A stretch of DNA of 64,000 nucleotides from Typhlomys cinereus (GCA_023101885.1 JALPQD010000628.1:448619-512618), one strand, 5' to 3'; numbered from the stretch's first letter, positions 24,095 to 34,885 are shown. Translations and numbers: made by a program. Notes: generated from the letters alone by a model not told the origin.

Positions 24095-24690
24095 ATGTTT
24101 TTGTACTTCCCTCCAACTCCTTTTGTTTTCTGTTAACTTTTTACTATCTAAACCATTCAAAGAAACTGTGTCAGTTGCTCATAGCAAAAAGCAGTGATCT
24201 TACTGTATAGCTGCCTTTCTTTCATCTCTTCTCATTTCCAGGCTTATGTTTTCCACTCCTATTCTCCCCCTTAACTTACTACTTGCTCTATAATTACATT
24301 TACTGTTCACCATTGATTATTTTGCTGGATTCCTCTATCACTTTAGCAAATGAAGTTCATTCTCTACCGCATCTTCCAGGAGGGTCATAAACAGGTGTCC
24401 CTGTTAGTTACGGGTGTCAGCTTGACAGCTGAAGGTGTTGAGCTCTGGACACATCTAAATAAAACACAGCGATTCAAAAAGAGAACCACAAGATGGACAG
24501 ACAAATGCTCAGCAAATGGAAACAAGGATTCAGAGACTGTTGTCATGATATACGAGAAAGTACGATTTAAGCCAAAAAATGAATTTAAATGAAGATATTT
24601 CATAAAACTAAAAGCATAATTCATAAAGGGCGAAACATTTCTGGAGTGGAGAGAAAAGCCGTGAAATATGGAGACGTGTTTATCAGCTTT
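24095..24690. other. Intergenic, no gene seen
   Basis: Unique sequence just outside L1 copy 1, with a short TTACGGGTGTCAGCTTGACA word near 24410 reminiscent of an old hAT-like repeat end. Confidence 0.5.
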
Positions 24691-25070
24691 ATTTTCATCG
24701 TGACTAAATACTTGACTGACACTAATTAAAGAAGGAAAAACTAATTTTGTCCCACAGCTTTGCAGTTCAGTCCATAGTGATTGGTTCCATGCACCTAGGC
24801 AGAAGGAACATCATGTTAGCAGAAACACAGAGCACAGGTAGGTAATCACCTAACAATGGACAGGGAGCAGAGAGGTGGAGAGAGAGGGGCACCTCAGACA
24901 AGGTGCAACCTCCAAGGACCTGTCTTCCAATGACCTACTTCCTCCAGTTAGGCTCCTCCCCTAAAGTTTCCAGAACCTTCTAAATCACCTCCAGCTGAAG
25001 ACCAAGGGTAAAACACATGAACCTGTGAGGGATGCTTCATACCAGAGCCATAACAATGGCTACCAAAACT
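24690..25070. repeat. Unclassified old interspersed repeat
   Basis: GTGACTAAATACTTGACTGA, CAATGACCTACTTCCTCCAG, TTAGGCTCCTCCCCTAAAG and GATGCTTCATACCAGAGCCA resemble ends of an old rodent repeat that I cannot place in a class. Confidence 0.45.
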
Positions 25071-25306
25071 GGAATATGCACTGTAGTTTAAGAAAAAGTT
25101 TTTTTTCCTTTAAATCAGAATTTCTGAATAAGAAATGAATTTCATTCTTAGGAAATTCATATAGAATTGCTCAGAAGCCATACATGCTGCATGCAAATTT
25201 ATTTCTTTATGTGAATTTGACCAAACGGAAAATGAGACACCTTCATATTTTTGTTAACTAACTTCTTGCTGAGCTTAAAAGTATTTCAAAATAGAATTTT
25301 TTAAAA

Positions 25307-25587
25307 TGTTTTTATTTATTATTTATTCAATTGTGTGTGTGTGTGCGCATGCGTGTGTGTATGTGTGTGTGTGTGTGTGTAGAACCACGGACGAATTCAG
25401 GAACCACCACGGACGCCTCCACCTCCTCCTTGTTTGCTCTGGGATTCACAGACTCCGCCCTACCAGGACCAGAAGCGCAGGCCGCCCCCGCTTCTGCTCG
25501 GCGTCTATACGTGGGGTCTAGGATCTGAACTCAGGACATTCCACCTGCAAGGCAGAGGCTTAAACCCTGAGCCACCACTCCAGCCCC
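25307..25587 (-). mobile_element. SINE of the B2-headed family
   Basis: A target-site duplication of about 21 bp with one mismatch (starting TCAAAATAGAA) lies at 25286-25306 and 25588-25608. The tail includes a (GT)n tract at 25335-25380. It closely matches the copies at 5615, 20117 and 43553. Confidence 0.93.
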
Positions 25588-25693
25588 TCAAAATAGAAAT
25601 TTTTAAAAGCAAGATGTATGCATTTGTTAACAGTCATCAAAAGTCCAACATTTTTCATTACTTGCAAATTTCATCTTTAAAACATCCATAAGC

Positions 25694-25891
25694 AGGGCTG
25701 GAGAGATGGCTCAGGGGTTAAGACTCTGCCTCACAAGTAGAGGGTCTTGAGTCGGGATCCCAGCTCCCAGGAAAAAAACGCTAGGCTCTGGTAGATGGAG
25801 CCTGGGAAGCCCAGAAAGAAGCAAGGAGGTAGAAGCAATCCAGGATGATTCCCGTAGTCACCATTGGTCTTCCACAGGAACACATAGTGTC

Positions 25892-25926
<35 letters not shown>

Positions 25927-25945
25927 AAATATTTTTTTTTTCAAA
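25694..25945 (+). mobile_element. SINE of the B2-headed family (older subtype)
   Basis: Begins GGGCTGGAGAGATGGCTCAG and continues with AGAAGCAATCCAGGATGATT, GTCTTCCACAGGAACACA and a (CA)n tract at 25893-25920. Confidence 0.9.
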
Positions 25946-25958
25946 TGTAGTTAACTAT

Positions 25959-26184
25959 GGCCAGAGAGATGGCTGAAGTGTTAGCCTCTGCCTCGAAAGC
26001 AGAAGATCCTGTGTTCGGATCTCAGATCCCATGTAAAAACGTTGACTAGAAATGGTGGTGGCCTGTACTTCTGGTTCTGGAAGACGGAGCCTGGGAAATT
26101 CCAGAACAAAGCAAATAGGAGGTAGAAGCAATCCAGGGTTATTCCCAAAATAATCATCTTTGAGCCTCAGAGGCACACATAATA

Positions 26185-26268
<84 letters not shown>

Positions 26269-26290
26269 CACACGCAAGAAAAAAAATCCA
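25959..26290 (+). mobile_element. SINE of the B2-headed family (older subtype)
   Basis: Diverged copy: GCCAGAGAGATGGCTGAAG, CATGTAAAAACG, GGAGGTAGAAGCAATCCAGG. The tail expanded to (CT)n at about 26196-26226 followed by (CA)n to 26266. Confidence 0.88.
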
Positions 26291-26449
26291 GCTAAGTAGA
26301 GAGGCAGGTAAGAGGAATGGCCAAATGGTTAGGAATGCAATTTAGAAAATTATAGCAAAGCTAATTACAGAATCAGCTAGTAGGTATGCAGGTGTTAAGT
26401 GAACAATTCTCTCAAAATTTTCTGCTAGCTTAAAACCTTTCATATTTTC

Positions 26450-26530
26450 TGGGGATGTAGTTCAGTGGTAGACAGGCTTTCCTAGCATGTGAACTTACTG
26501 GGTTCAGGCCCCAGTAGCACCCTCAAAAAA
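26450..26530 (+). mobile_element. ID SINE (BC1/tRNA-Ala-derived)
   Basis: GGGGATGTAGTTCAGTGGTA, CTAGCATGTGAA and GGGTTCAGGCCCCAGTAGCA followed by an A-run match a diverged rodent ID element. Confidence 0.8.
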
Positions 26531-27205
26531 TGTCACAGTGTAATAGATGACAGAGATGTCCATCAGTGGTCTCAAGTTGGCCGACTTCATAAATAACTAG
26601 GTGGCTGATGATAATCCCCACTTTGGAGCACTTTCTCTTTTTACTTGTCCTAGCTTCGACTTGACACAGCCTAGTCACATGAAATTTGGAGTCACTAGAA
26701 ACTATCACCCTAATTCTTGATGCCAGGAGAGCATGTCTGTTAACAAACCCAACTGACCCACAATTCCATGTCCCGCTTTCTCTAAGTTTCAGCAAGTTGG
26801 CCCCGGGGGTTTTTTAAACTGAATTCCCATCCTGGAACACAGTGTGCTGGTGTGCACGCGGGGGGCGCACAGGCGGCACCTGGATCTGCAGGGTGAGACT
26901 AGGTTAGCCCCCACTGCTGTGTACACCTCCCCCAGCTTTAGCTTTTTTTTTTTTTTAAGGGTAAGAAAAAGGCCATTAAAATTCTTTCTGACGTTTGAGT
27001 CTGTATTCGTGGTGGGGGGAGGGAGACAGAAACCAGGGAAGAAACTTCTAGTAAGCAACTTCCCCCACTCCCCCAGCTGAAATTTTTTTTCTTTTTGTTT
27101 CTCTTTTTTTTTTTGAACGTCTCCTTGAAGCGGCTCTCCTTGGAGTCAAAGCATTTTACAAAAACAAACCACTCCAAAGCTTTCAAGTCGAGGGAAAGCT
27201 CCAGC
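26531..27205. other. Unique sequence flanking the CpG-dense block
   Basis: No recognised repeats. It contains a small CpG cluster at 26855-26880 (GCACGCGGGGGGCGCACAGG) and two T-runs at 26942-26956 and about 27100-27114. No conserved coding frame. Confidence 0.55.
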
Positions 27206-27262
27206 AAAGTTAATTAACATGAAGGTTCTCACAAAAGTTAATTAACATGAAGGACTCACAAA
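27206..27262. repeat. 28-bp tandem duplication containing TTAATTAA
   Basis: AAAGTTAATTAACATGAAGG occurs at 27206 and again at 27234, exactly 28 bp apart, followed in both by a short sequence ending CTCACA. Confidence 0.95.
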
Positions 27263-27480
27263 GGCTGTCTGCTGGCGTCTGCCGACGGCCGGCTGCAGCG
27301 GTTCCTTTTGTAGGCGGCAGCCCGGAGCCCAGCCCGGCCTCGCCCGCAGCATCTCTCCCCGGCTCTGCGCACCCCGGTTTCTCACGGAGCGCGCTGGAAT
27401 CTTCCACCGACTTGCAGACTTGCGCTTTGCTCAGGAAGGGCCGGGGACCGTGGCTGCTGACCGGTCCTTGGCAACAAAGG
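27260..27480. promoter_or_regulatory. CpG-dense block, candidate promoter or first exon
   Basis: I count 21 CpG dinucleotides between about 27267 and 27462, against very few in the surrounding kilobases. A donor-like AAAG/GTAGGG ends the block on the plus strand (GT at 27480-27481), and a donor-like TTT/GTGAGT lies at its other edge on the minus strand (GT at 27258-27259). Short frames exist on both strands but none shows homology. It could be the start of a noncoding or upstream-exon transcript, or an enhancer. No TATA box is evident. Confidence 0.5.
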
Positions 27481-27723
27481 TAGGGGTTGGAGGCAGTAAA
27501 AAGAAAAACGAAAAAAAAAAAAAGGAGGGAGGGAATCAGAAAAATTTTCATAGCTGTTTGGGACAAAAAGTTTGCTTTGGGCAGAGTCACTTATAAATAG
27601 AGACACACAAAACGTGCATCACTCGAAACAGTCATGCAATGAAATGACACAGTGAATAACAGAGGTTGCATTCAGAAACAACGTACATCAGTGACTCATT
27701 GTTAATACATACAAAGAATATGA

Positions 27724-28004
27724 GGGCTGGAGAGGTGGCTCACGGTTAAGCTTTTGCCTCAAAACAAAACAACCCGAATTCAGATCTCAGATCCCACATT
27801 CAAAACAAAACAAAACAAAAAACGCTGGGACGAAATAGCCTGCACTTCTAGTCCTGGGAGGCAGAGCCTGGGAAACCCCAGAGCAAAGCCCTAAGGAGGT
27901 TGAGAAAGCCAGGGTGATTCCAGAAGTTACTCTTGGGTCTCACAGGCATACACAGTACCCTCTTCTACACATATCCACACGTAGGTATCCACACCGACAC
28001 AGGC

Positions 28005-28045
<41 letters not shown>
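27724..28045 (+). mobile_element. SINE of the B2-headed family (older subtype)
   Basis: GGGCTGGAGAGGTGGCTCAC head, an internal expanded (CAAAA)n near 27802-27820, GGCAGAGCCTGGGAAACCCC, and a (CA)n tail at about 28010-28042. Confidence 0.88.
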
Positions 28046-28375
28046 TCAGCATACGGTGAAACCTCACATCCTTTCTGACCTTTGACTTGGCTCTTTTATA
28101 AATTTTCCCCTACCCTGAAACAGGATTACAATTTTGTACTTACTGCTCTTGATAATTTGCTTCTTCATCATTTGTAGATTCTTCCATGTCGATAAATATT
28201 ACAAAGCTCCTTCAGATCCATAAGAATTTTCCCTAATCATCCAGATAATCAGATTGTTCCAAATAAATACAGATGTAGGTTTTGCCGTGTCTTTTGTAAA
28301 TGAATATGGCATTTACTCTGTGCAGCATTTATTTAATCTTAATGTGTACATAATGTATTTATGATGTACATGCAA

Positions 28376-28425
<50 letters not shown>

Positions 28426-28745
28426 CTAGGGAAGCATACTTTCCACAGCTCATGCATGGTGGTCAGAAAATGGCCTGGGGAATCAGTCTTTGCCTTCTAC
28501 CTTTGAGACAGGGTCTCTTTGTAGGGAACCCCCTGTGTACACCCAGGCTAGTGGGCCTGCAGACTTCCTAGGATCCTCGGATGTCTGCTTCTCATCTTAC
28601 GGTAGGTAGAGGCACTGGGATCACAGTGGAGTGCTACCACACCTGCAGTTATCTGCGTTCTGGGGTACTGAGTTTGCTGAGCGAGCTGTATCCTCAGAGT
28701 CCCCTCCCCGGCCCTGTGCATGATATTCACGAAACAAGCCACATT
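28376..28745 (-). mobile_element. (GT)n tract and probable old SINE remnants
   Basis: A (GT)n run at 28384-28421 is followed by GCATGGTGGTCAGAAAATGG, GAGACAGGGTCTCTTTGTAG and CTGGGATCACAGTGGAGTGC, a mix of antisense B3- and B1-like words. Confidence 0.5.
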
Positions 28746-29619
28746 AAGTAAGATGAATCTTCTTTTGCAGTTCTGGAGACCAAATCCTTACTTCATGCCT
28801 AGTGGACAAGCATTTCATTGTTGGGTGACAATCCTAGTCCTTGTTTCTACTAGACAAACATTTACTGTATGATTCTCCCGTGGAATGAAACTTGATAGCT
28901 GTATCAGGAAAAAAAAAATCCATTTGTTTGAAACTTTGCTGCTGGGGACACCTGCTAGGCATACTGATGAGGCTCCTTTCGGAGGTATGAAGACTCCTAT
29001 GTAAACCTGTCTGTTCACTGAGTGGACCATGGTCATCTGTTCATAGGCTTCGGCCCCTGCACCCTAAAGCTGTCCATGTTAATCAAGTTTTGTTAAGGAA
29101 TTTTGGGGCCTGGGAAGCAATGCAATTAGGATCAGAGGCAGTTGGATTATGAACACAGATGCATTCTGTTATCAGAGACAAAAACTTGTAGTATTTCGAA
29201 TGCTTCTTATTTGTCTAAGCCTTCTTTAGATAACTGGGTTTAACTGTTCCGTAACTGCTTTGTTAACTTCCATAAACAATTACCTTGATATGTCTGGCTC
29301 AGGAGAGAAAGTCGCTCCACACCTGTGTCCTTCCTAATGCCTAAGGCTACGTGGATGACTTAGAAACATGGTTCATTGTGTTGAGATTATTTCTTCCTGT
29401 ATAGACCGTACCAGAAAAGTCTGCCACTTATAATAGGAAGAAACACATATCAAGATACAGCTTAATATCTGTGGGGGCAGTGTTCAAAGAGCTGGTAGAT
29501 ATCCAAGTCTTAAGTCTCTTATAGAAATTGGTATAATATTCAAAACATATACACACACATGCATATACACACACATATACACACCTCTCTCTGTGCACCT
29601 TCTCCTATACATATGCTTC
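28746..29619. other. Intergenic, no gene seen
   Basis: Unique AT-rich sequence with a small CA/TA-rich patch at 29548-29584. It has no recognisable repeat between about 29040 and 29530. Confidence 0.5.
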
Positions 29620-30741
29620 CCTAACTGTGTTTTATTTATTTATTTTTTTAACATTTTTTATTATTTCCGCTCATACAAACTTAATAGGTAGACCAGTTCC
29701 CTCCCCCCTCCTCCTCCCCCCGAACCCCCTGCTCCCCCTCCCTCCCTCCCCATCTCCCAGTGCCTCCCCCCAATTCCCAGAGAGTCCTTTATTGTGTATG
29801 CCTAACTCTCCTCTTGGTCCTCCTTTCCGATGACGTACAAGGACCCAGTGGCATTTCCCTGAACCCTTTCTCGTGTTCCCCTTAAGATAGGAACACTACT
29901 GTGGCTGTCAATCCCTTGCCTCCAAGGATCTTGGTGCCTTTAGCCGATGTCAGACTTTGTGAGGTCAATAGTATGATGGACATGGCGCAGGGCATGCAAA
30001 GTCCTATTATGATTGCTTCAGCCCTAACTAGTGTGGAGACTCTTCAAATCATTGCTCCCCCCATCCTTTTGCTCTTACAATCTTACCGCCCCCTCTTCCA
30101 CAAATGTCCCTGAGCTTCAGGATGGGGGGAGATTAGGCTGGCTTAGTTCTATGTGGATGATATAGAGTCTCTGAAGTTTTGGATTGTGGTTTGTTGATTT
30201 TCTTTTGCAGTCTTGCTGTTCCTGCAATGCCCTTCACTCCATCCTGATGGGCACTGTATGTCACCCCCTGGTCAGGGACAAAAACTGTTAAACTGGAGTC
30301 TTGTTATAATAGCACATTCAAGGGTAGATGTAATAAAAGCAGGAAACCTCGGTGAGGGAGGGATCAGTCACCCATTTGCAAAATGATCACTTTTCATCTG
30401 CCAGACTATATGCCCTCCCCTTCTGGTGAGATCATACCCCCTCAGTTGTACATGATCAGGAACGAATGTCTATGAACTTAACCAGGTGTCACATTACTTA
30501 CTTGCATTCCTTGGAGGTCGATTTTCTCTGCTGTAACATGGTCCCCCTCTCCTTGTGTCTGGTGTGGCCCTCCAACCCCATCCCTCCTGTTCACAATCCT
30601 TGCAATTACCGTATTACATAGGTTTACCCTTGAGTGTCTCAATGTGGGCTGGGTGAGTTTGGTACTAGGAGCCACCTATTAGGGAGTATATACGGTGCTT
30701 AACTTTCTGGGTTTGGGATACTTCACTTAATATAATTGTTT

Positions 30742-31452
30742 CTAATGACATCTATTTCCCAGCAAATTCAGTAATTCATCATTTTTGATGGCTGAGTAGT
30801 ACTCCATTGTATAGATGTACCACATTTTCCTTATCCACTCATCAACTGTTGGACATTTGGGTTGATTCCATGACTTTGCTATTGTAAACAGTGCTGCTAT
30901 GAACATGGTCGAGCTTGTGCTATCGAGGCGAACCTCTGCTGCATGGGGGGTTATTCCCAAAAGTGGAATAGCAGGGTCATATGGCATTTCAATCTTTAAT
31001 TTCTTTAAGAATCTCCAGATGGCTCGCCAGAATGGCTGTATGAGCCTGCATTCCCACCAGCAATGTAGCAGAGTTCCCCTCTCTCCACATCCTCTCCAGC
31101 ACTTGTTGTTGTTTGTATTGTGGATTTTTGCCATCCTGACTGGGGTGAGATGATATTTCAGAGAAGTTTTGATTTGCATTTCCCTGATGGCTAAAGAAGT
31201 GGAGCATTTTTTAAGATATTTGTTGGACATTTTAATTTCATCCCTGGTAAAGTTTCTTTTACGTTCCAGGGCCCATTTTTTAATTGGGCCATTGGTTTCC
31301 TTGGTGTTTAATTTTCTAAGTTCTTTGTGCACTCTGGACAGTAGAGCTCTATCAGATATGTGGTTAGTGAAGATTTTTTCCCATTCTGTGGGTTGCCTTT
31401 GAGCTCGTGTGACAATCTCTTTATCTGAACAGAAGCTCTTTAATTTCACAAG
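30742..31452 (-). pseudogene. L1 copy 2 ORF2 C-terminal fragment
   Basis: The frame encodes the last 230 or so residues of ORF2, including the Cys-rich zinc-knuckle-like segment CWRGCGERGTLLHCWWEC and the C-terminal PKCPTVDEWIRKMWYIYT. It is open throughout, indicating a young or little-diverged copy. The frame extends past 31452 only by reading the antisense of the inverted 5' segment, so residues before LKSFCSDKE are not ORF2. Confidence 0.9.
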
Positions 31453-31770
31453 AATTATAGCATCATATTTCAAAAACTTATACTCAGTGAAGTTTGACAA
31501 CACACAGAGATGGATGAATTTCTAAGTAAACACATCTTACCTAAATTGGGATCAGGAAGTTGTGAATTACTTAAATGGCCCTATAACATATAAGGAAATT
31601 GAAGAAGTAATCTCGAATCTTCCCACCAAAAAATGTCCTGGACCAAATGGATTCAGCACAGAATTCTACCAGACATTTAAGGAGTCAATAACACCAATAC
31701 TCCTTAAACTGTTCCATCAAATACCAAAGGAAGGAACACTACCAAATTCCTTCTATGAAGCTAATATCGT
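31453..31770 (+). mobile_element. Inverted 5' segment of L1 copy 2
   Basis: Plus-strand sequence encodes the ORF2 segment around [15 protein letters not shown], homologous to CPGPDGFSTDFYQTF of L1 copy 1. It sits in opposite orientation to the rest of the element. The junction near 31451-31453 shows the bases AGA that both source sequences share, a microhomology typical of such inversions. Confidence 0.9.
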
Positions 31771-31785
31771 CCTAACTGTGTTTTA

Positions 31786-32110
31786 AATAGTGTCTTGATT
31801 ACTTATAAGATCTGTGCGATAGTATGGATTTTAAGTATCTCCCAAGACTTGCTTCTCAGTTTGGTACTATTAGAAGGTGGTGGAAAATTTAAATTTAAAA
31901 GGTGGGGTCCAGAAATCTTTGGGTCACTGACTAGTGTGTCCTTAAAGACAATAGTGAGATCCAAGCCTCTCTTCCCAACCCTTTCTCTTCTTTCTCCTTC
32001 TCTTCCTCCTCCTTTCTTTTCTTCTTCTTCCTTTCCCCCTCTCCTCCTTCTCTCTTTCTTCTTCCCTTATTTCTCTCTCCCCACCAAAGCTGCAAACCAA
32101 ACAATCCTTT
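31786..32110. other. Pyrimidine-rich old repeat remnant
   Basis: AAGGTGGGGTCCAGAAATCT, GTGTGTCCTTAAAGACAATA and a CT-rich run at 31967-32072 resemble part of an old hAT-like rodent repeat. No gene. Confidence 0.4.
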
Positions 32111-32199
32111 TCTGTTTAAAAACTGATTTAGTAAATTACCATCTAAATGCCTCTTGTTATATCTTTAAATGAGAAAAACTCTCAGCATTCAACCAAGAT

Positions 32200-32765
32200 G
32201 CATGCTCTGACCAGTGTGCAGTGTATTGACAACCCTAGAATGACCTAATCAGGTCATCAAAATCTCTTCCCATCCCAAGACTCAGAGAACCTCATGGAAG
32301 AGGAAGCCATAAGATTGTAAGAGCCTAAAGGTGAGGAGGTGTATTTGCCACGACATTTCAGTCATTGACAGGGCTGTTGCATTCAGGAGCTCATTGCAAT
32401 GAGATAAATCCAATGGCTGACATATCAATATATGCCATATTCTCCCATGGACTAGTGAGGTTATTAGGAGAAACAACTATACTCAGAATCTTTAGATCAA
32501 GTGCTGGACAAAAGAAGGGGAACTTGCCCATCTGTGAGCTTGCCCACTGAAGAGCCACTTATACCACCACGGAAAAGTGGTTCTGTGCTAGTACAGGAGC
32601 CCCAGAGAGTCTGGGTGGTCCACACATACAGAGGGACATGAGGGCAGAAGGGACAGGCTGGAGTGGTGAAGGGAGAAGGTGGGAGGGAAGAGGCATGAAC
32701 AGAAACTCACTTTGCTTGTATATGAAAAATTCTTAATAAAAATGCTTGTAATAAAAATAAAATTT
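32200..32765 (+). mobile_element. Old LINE-1-like 3' end
   Basis: GAGAACCTCATGGAAGAGGA, a GA-rich tract (32635-32700) and an A-rich end at about 32735-32765 match the layout of the segment at 38640-39300 and of rodent L1 3' UTRs. The assignment rests on layout and shared words. Confidence 0.45.
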
Positions 32766-32824
32766 TCACAATGCATCTGCGGATGTATAAAGAAAAATGT
32801 TAAGTTTAGATATCCCATATCCTT

Positions 32825-32848
32825 TTTTTCTTAAACTTTATTTATTTG

Positions 32849-32898
<50 letters not shown>

Positions 32899-33113
32899 AG
32901 AAGATACTCTGTGTCCCTATGGAGGACCAAGGGTGACTTCAGGAATCATCCTGGATTGCTTCTATCTCCTTTTAATTTGTTTTGGGATTTGCCAGGCTTC
33001 ACCCACAAGGGCCAGAAGTGCATTCCGCCACTGTTTCTGCTTGGTGTTTTAAATTTTTTTTTTTATTCAATTGTGCGTGCGTGTGTGTGTGTGCGTGTGC
33101 GTGTGCGTGTGCA

Positions 33114-33145
<32 letters not shown>

Positions 33146-33457
33146 TGTGTGTAGAACCACGGGCGAATTTGGGAACCACCATGGACGCCTCCACCTCCTC
33201 CTTGTTTCCTCTGCCTGGGGATTCACAGGCTCCACCCTACCAGGACCAGAAGTGCAGCCCCCCCCCCCCCCGCTTCTGCTCGGCATCTATACGTGGGGTC
33301 TAGGATCCGAACTCAGGACCTTCCACCTGCAAGGCAGAGGCTTAACCCCTGAGCCACCTCTCCAGCCCCCTGCCTGGTGGTTTTTACATGGGACCTGGGA
33401 TCTGAATGCAGGACCTTCTGCTTGTGAGGCAGTCTTAATCCCTGAGCCATCTCTCCA
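32825..33457 (-). mobile_element. SINE of the B2-headed family, split by a younger copy
   Basis: Minus-strand head at 33457 (GGGCTGGAGAGATGGCTCAG), 3' half with CAATCCAGGATGATTCCTGA and a (CA)n tail at 32851-32895. It is interrupted by a second SINE at 33051-33369. Flanking ATCCCATATCCTT and GTCTCATATTCTT could be a diverged target-site duplication. Confidence 0.9.
33051..33369 (-). mobile_element. Younger SINE nested in an older SINE
   Basis: Same young subtype as the copies at 5615 and 25307, flanked by CTGCTTGGTGTTTT and CTGCCTGGTGGTTTT as an imperfect target-site duplication. It contains a long GTGC/GTGT tract at about 33075-33152 and a C homopolymer near 33259-33270. Confidence 0.9.
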
Positions 33458-33479
33458 GCCCAGGTGTCTCATATTCTTA

Positions 33480-33890
33480 AAGCCATTATTTTATGAATGA
33501 AACATACTGTCTAGAAGATCAGTAGAGTATTTTTTTAAAAAGTTGATTTATCTCATTTTTCTCTGCGATGGCTGTGATAACCACGAATTTTCAGTTTGTG
33601 AGAAATAAAGGTTATATGCTTGTTAGCCACCTAGTAGTAGAAGCCATGTATTTTCTTCTCAGCTTGTTGTATCTCTGCTACGTGCTGTGCAAACACAAAC
33701 AAGAGCAATCCTAGGAAACTGTCTCATGATATAAGATACGCTATGGATGTCCTCCAGCTGTCGCCAGATCACAAACAAGATCTATCCTAAAACTCATCCT
33801 GTTTCATGAGATAGACCCTCACCTTGAGCTGTATATCCATGAAAGATACTTATGTCAGATGTAATTTTTAACTTTTGCCTTGTTTCTGTA
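33480..33890. other. Intergenic, no gene seen
   Basis: Unique AT-rich sequence between SINEs, no coding signal. Confidence 0.5.
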
Positions 33891-33895
33891 AAAAA

Positions 33896-33953
33896 CAATC
33901 CAGGATGATTCCTGAAGTTACCCTTGGTCCTCCACAAGGACACACAGTGTCTT

Positions 33954-34003
<50 letters not shown>

Positions 34004-34025
34004 CAAATAAATAAAGTTTTAAAAA
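33896..34025 (+). mobile_element. 3' half of a B2-headed-family SINE
   Basis: CAATCCAGGATGATTCCTGA, CTCCACAAGGACACACAGTG, a (CA)n tract at 33956-34000 and the tail AGGCAAATAAATAAAG. It lacks the tRNA-derived head and takes part in an inverted duplication with 32797-32958. Confidence 0.88.
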
Positions 34026-34135
34026 AAAGAATATGGGACATCTAAACATTTTTCTGGGCTCTCTCTCTCTCTCACACACACACAGAGGCAAATAAATAAA
34101 GTTTAAGAAAACAAGAATATGGGACATCTAAACTT
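34001..34135. repeat. 85-bp offset direct repeat of SINE tail plus flank
   Basis: AGGCAAATAAATAAAG followed by GAATATGGGACATCTAAAC occurs at 34001-34047 and again from 34086 to about 34133, separated by a CT/CA stretch. Confidence 0.9.
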
Positions 34136-34145
34136 AACATTTTTT

Positions 34146-34885
34146 GGGGCTTTCAGAGTTTTTGATATTAACCTATCTGTGGGCCTGGCCCATTAAAACT
34201 TACTCTCGGATGCTCCATGTACAGTGGCTTATGTGTTCTTGTCTGGGTTTATTACAAGGACGAGAAACTAACTCAACCTGATACTGCACAAATGTTATAT
34301 AAACAAATATTGTGCAGTGCTATTTAGAAAGTAATGGGGAGAAAGGTCTGCATATATTCAGCACTTGTACAACTGACATGGGTCTAATTACAAAGTACGT
34401 GTAAGAAACATGTAGCTTTCTTTTGCAGAAACTTTTAATTCGTGACTGATTGAATGCATTGGCATAGACTCCACAGATACACGCCACAACTATGACAGGT
34501 AAATGTAAAAATGTAACAGGCAAACTTTTTATAACAGGGACTAGTAAACTTTGGATATGGGCCCAGAAAGGTCCTGTTGTGGTCTGAATGTACGTCAATC
34601 CTGGTAGCCACAGCCACCATTTTGTAAAGCCTTCACCTTAGCCAGTGGTCATTTTGTGAAGATCACACCTCCAGCGTTTACATCCTAAGCAACTCCCAGG
34701 TTGTAGTGCCTGAGACTGTAAAAGAGCCTTCCCTCCTTCAAGAACCTTTTCTCCTCTCTGAGCTCTCGGGTCTCCACCCTCCTTTTTTTCTCCTCCCTGG
34801 TGGCTCTCTCTGTCCTCTCTGACCTTAAGTTATCTCTCCTGTCTTACAGTTAAACTGTGACTCCCTTGGCCACCAGGCCTTCCTC
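34146..34885. other. Intergenic, possible LTR-like fragment at 34565-34870
   Basis: The stretch beginning TGTTGTGGTCTGAATGTACG and passing through CTCCTCTCTGAGCTCTCGGG has an LTR-like look, interrupted by the SINE at 34886. Termini are not clear. Confidence 0.3.

Larger units (their letters stand above)
29635..31770 (-). mobile_element. 5'-inverted truncated LINE-1 (L1 copy 2)
   Basis: This is a 2.1-kb insertion of the same L1 family as the copy at 16527-24083. The 3' UTR (29640-30740) and ORF2 C-terminus (30742-31452) are in minus orientation, while 31453-31770 is ORF2 sequence in plus orientation. A 15-bp direct repeat CCTAACTGTGTTTTA flanks it at 29620-29634 and 31771-31785, and the nick site fits TTTT/AA. 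This is the structure produced by twin priming. Confidence 0.95.
32797..34142. repeat. Inverted duplication: arms 32797-32958 and 33896-34142
   Basis: The arms are reverse complements. The shared sequence includes the SINE 3' half, the (CA)n tract, the tail GGCAAATAAATAAAGTTTAA and about 30 bp of non-SINE flank (ATATGGGA-ATCTAAACTTAACATT, one mismatch at the dash). The flank shows this is more than two independent insertions of one SINE family. Confidence 0.8.

Noticed and set aside
23406..24160. Overlapping proline-rich minus-strand frames of 97-167 codons
   Set aside because: They lie in the GC-rich L1 5'-UTR monomers. Several registers are open at once, as expected of GC-rich noncoding repeat.
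27210..27590. Minus-strand 126-codon and plus-strand 78-codon frames in the CpG-dense block as new proteins
   Set aside because: Both strands are open because CpG-rich sequence is stop-poor. No domain, signal or homology supports either.
32612..32620. A perfect GLI consensus 9-mer (TGGGTGGTC) about 17 kb past PTCH1, a GLI target gene
   Set aside because: A 9-mer on either strand is expected about 0.5 times in 64 kb by chance, and this one lies in a probable old L1 3' end.
32797..33500. 168- and 172-codon plus-strand frames
   Set aside because: They read antisense through two nested SINEs and (GT)n tails (Val-Cys and Cys-Val repeats).
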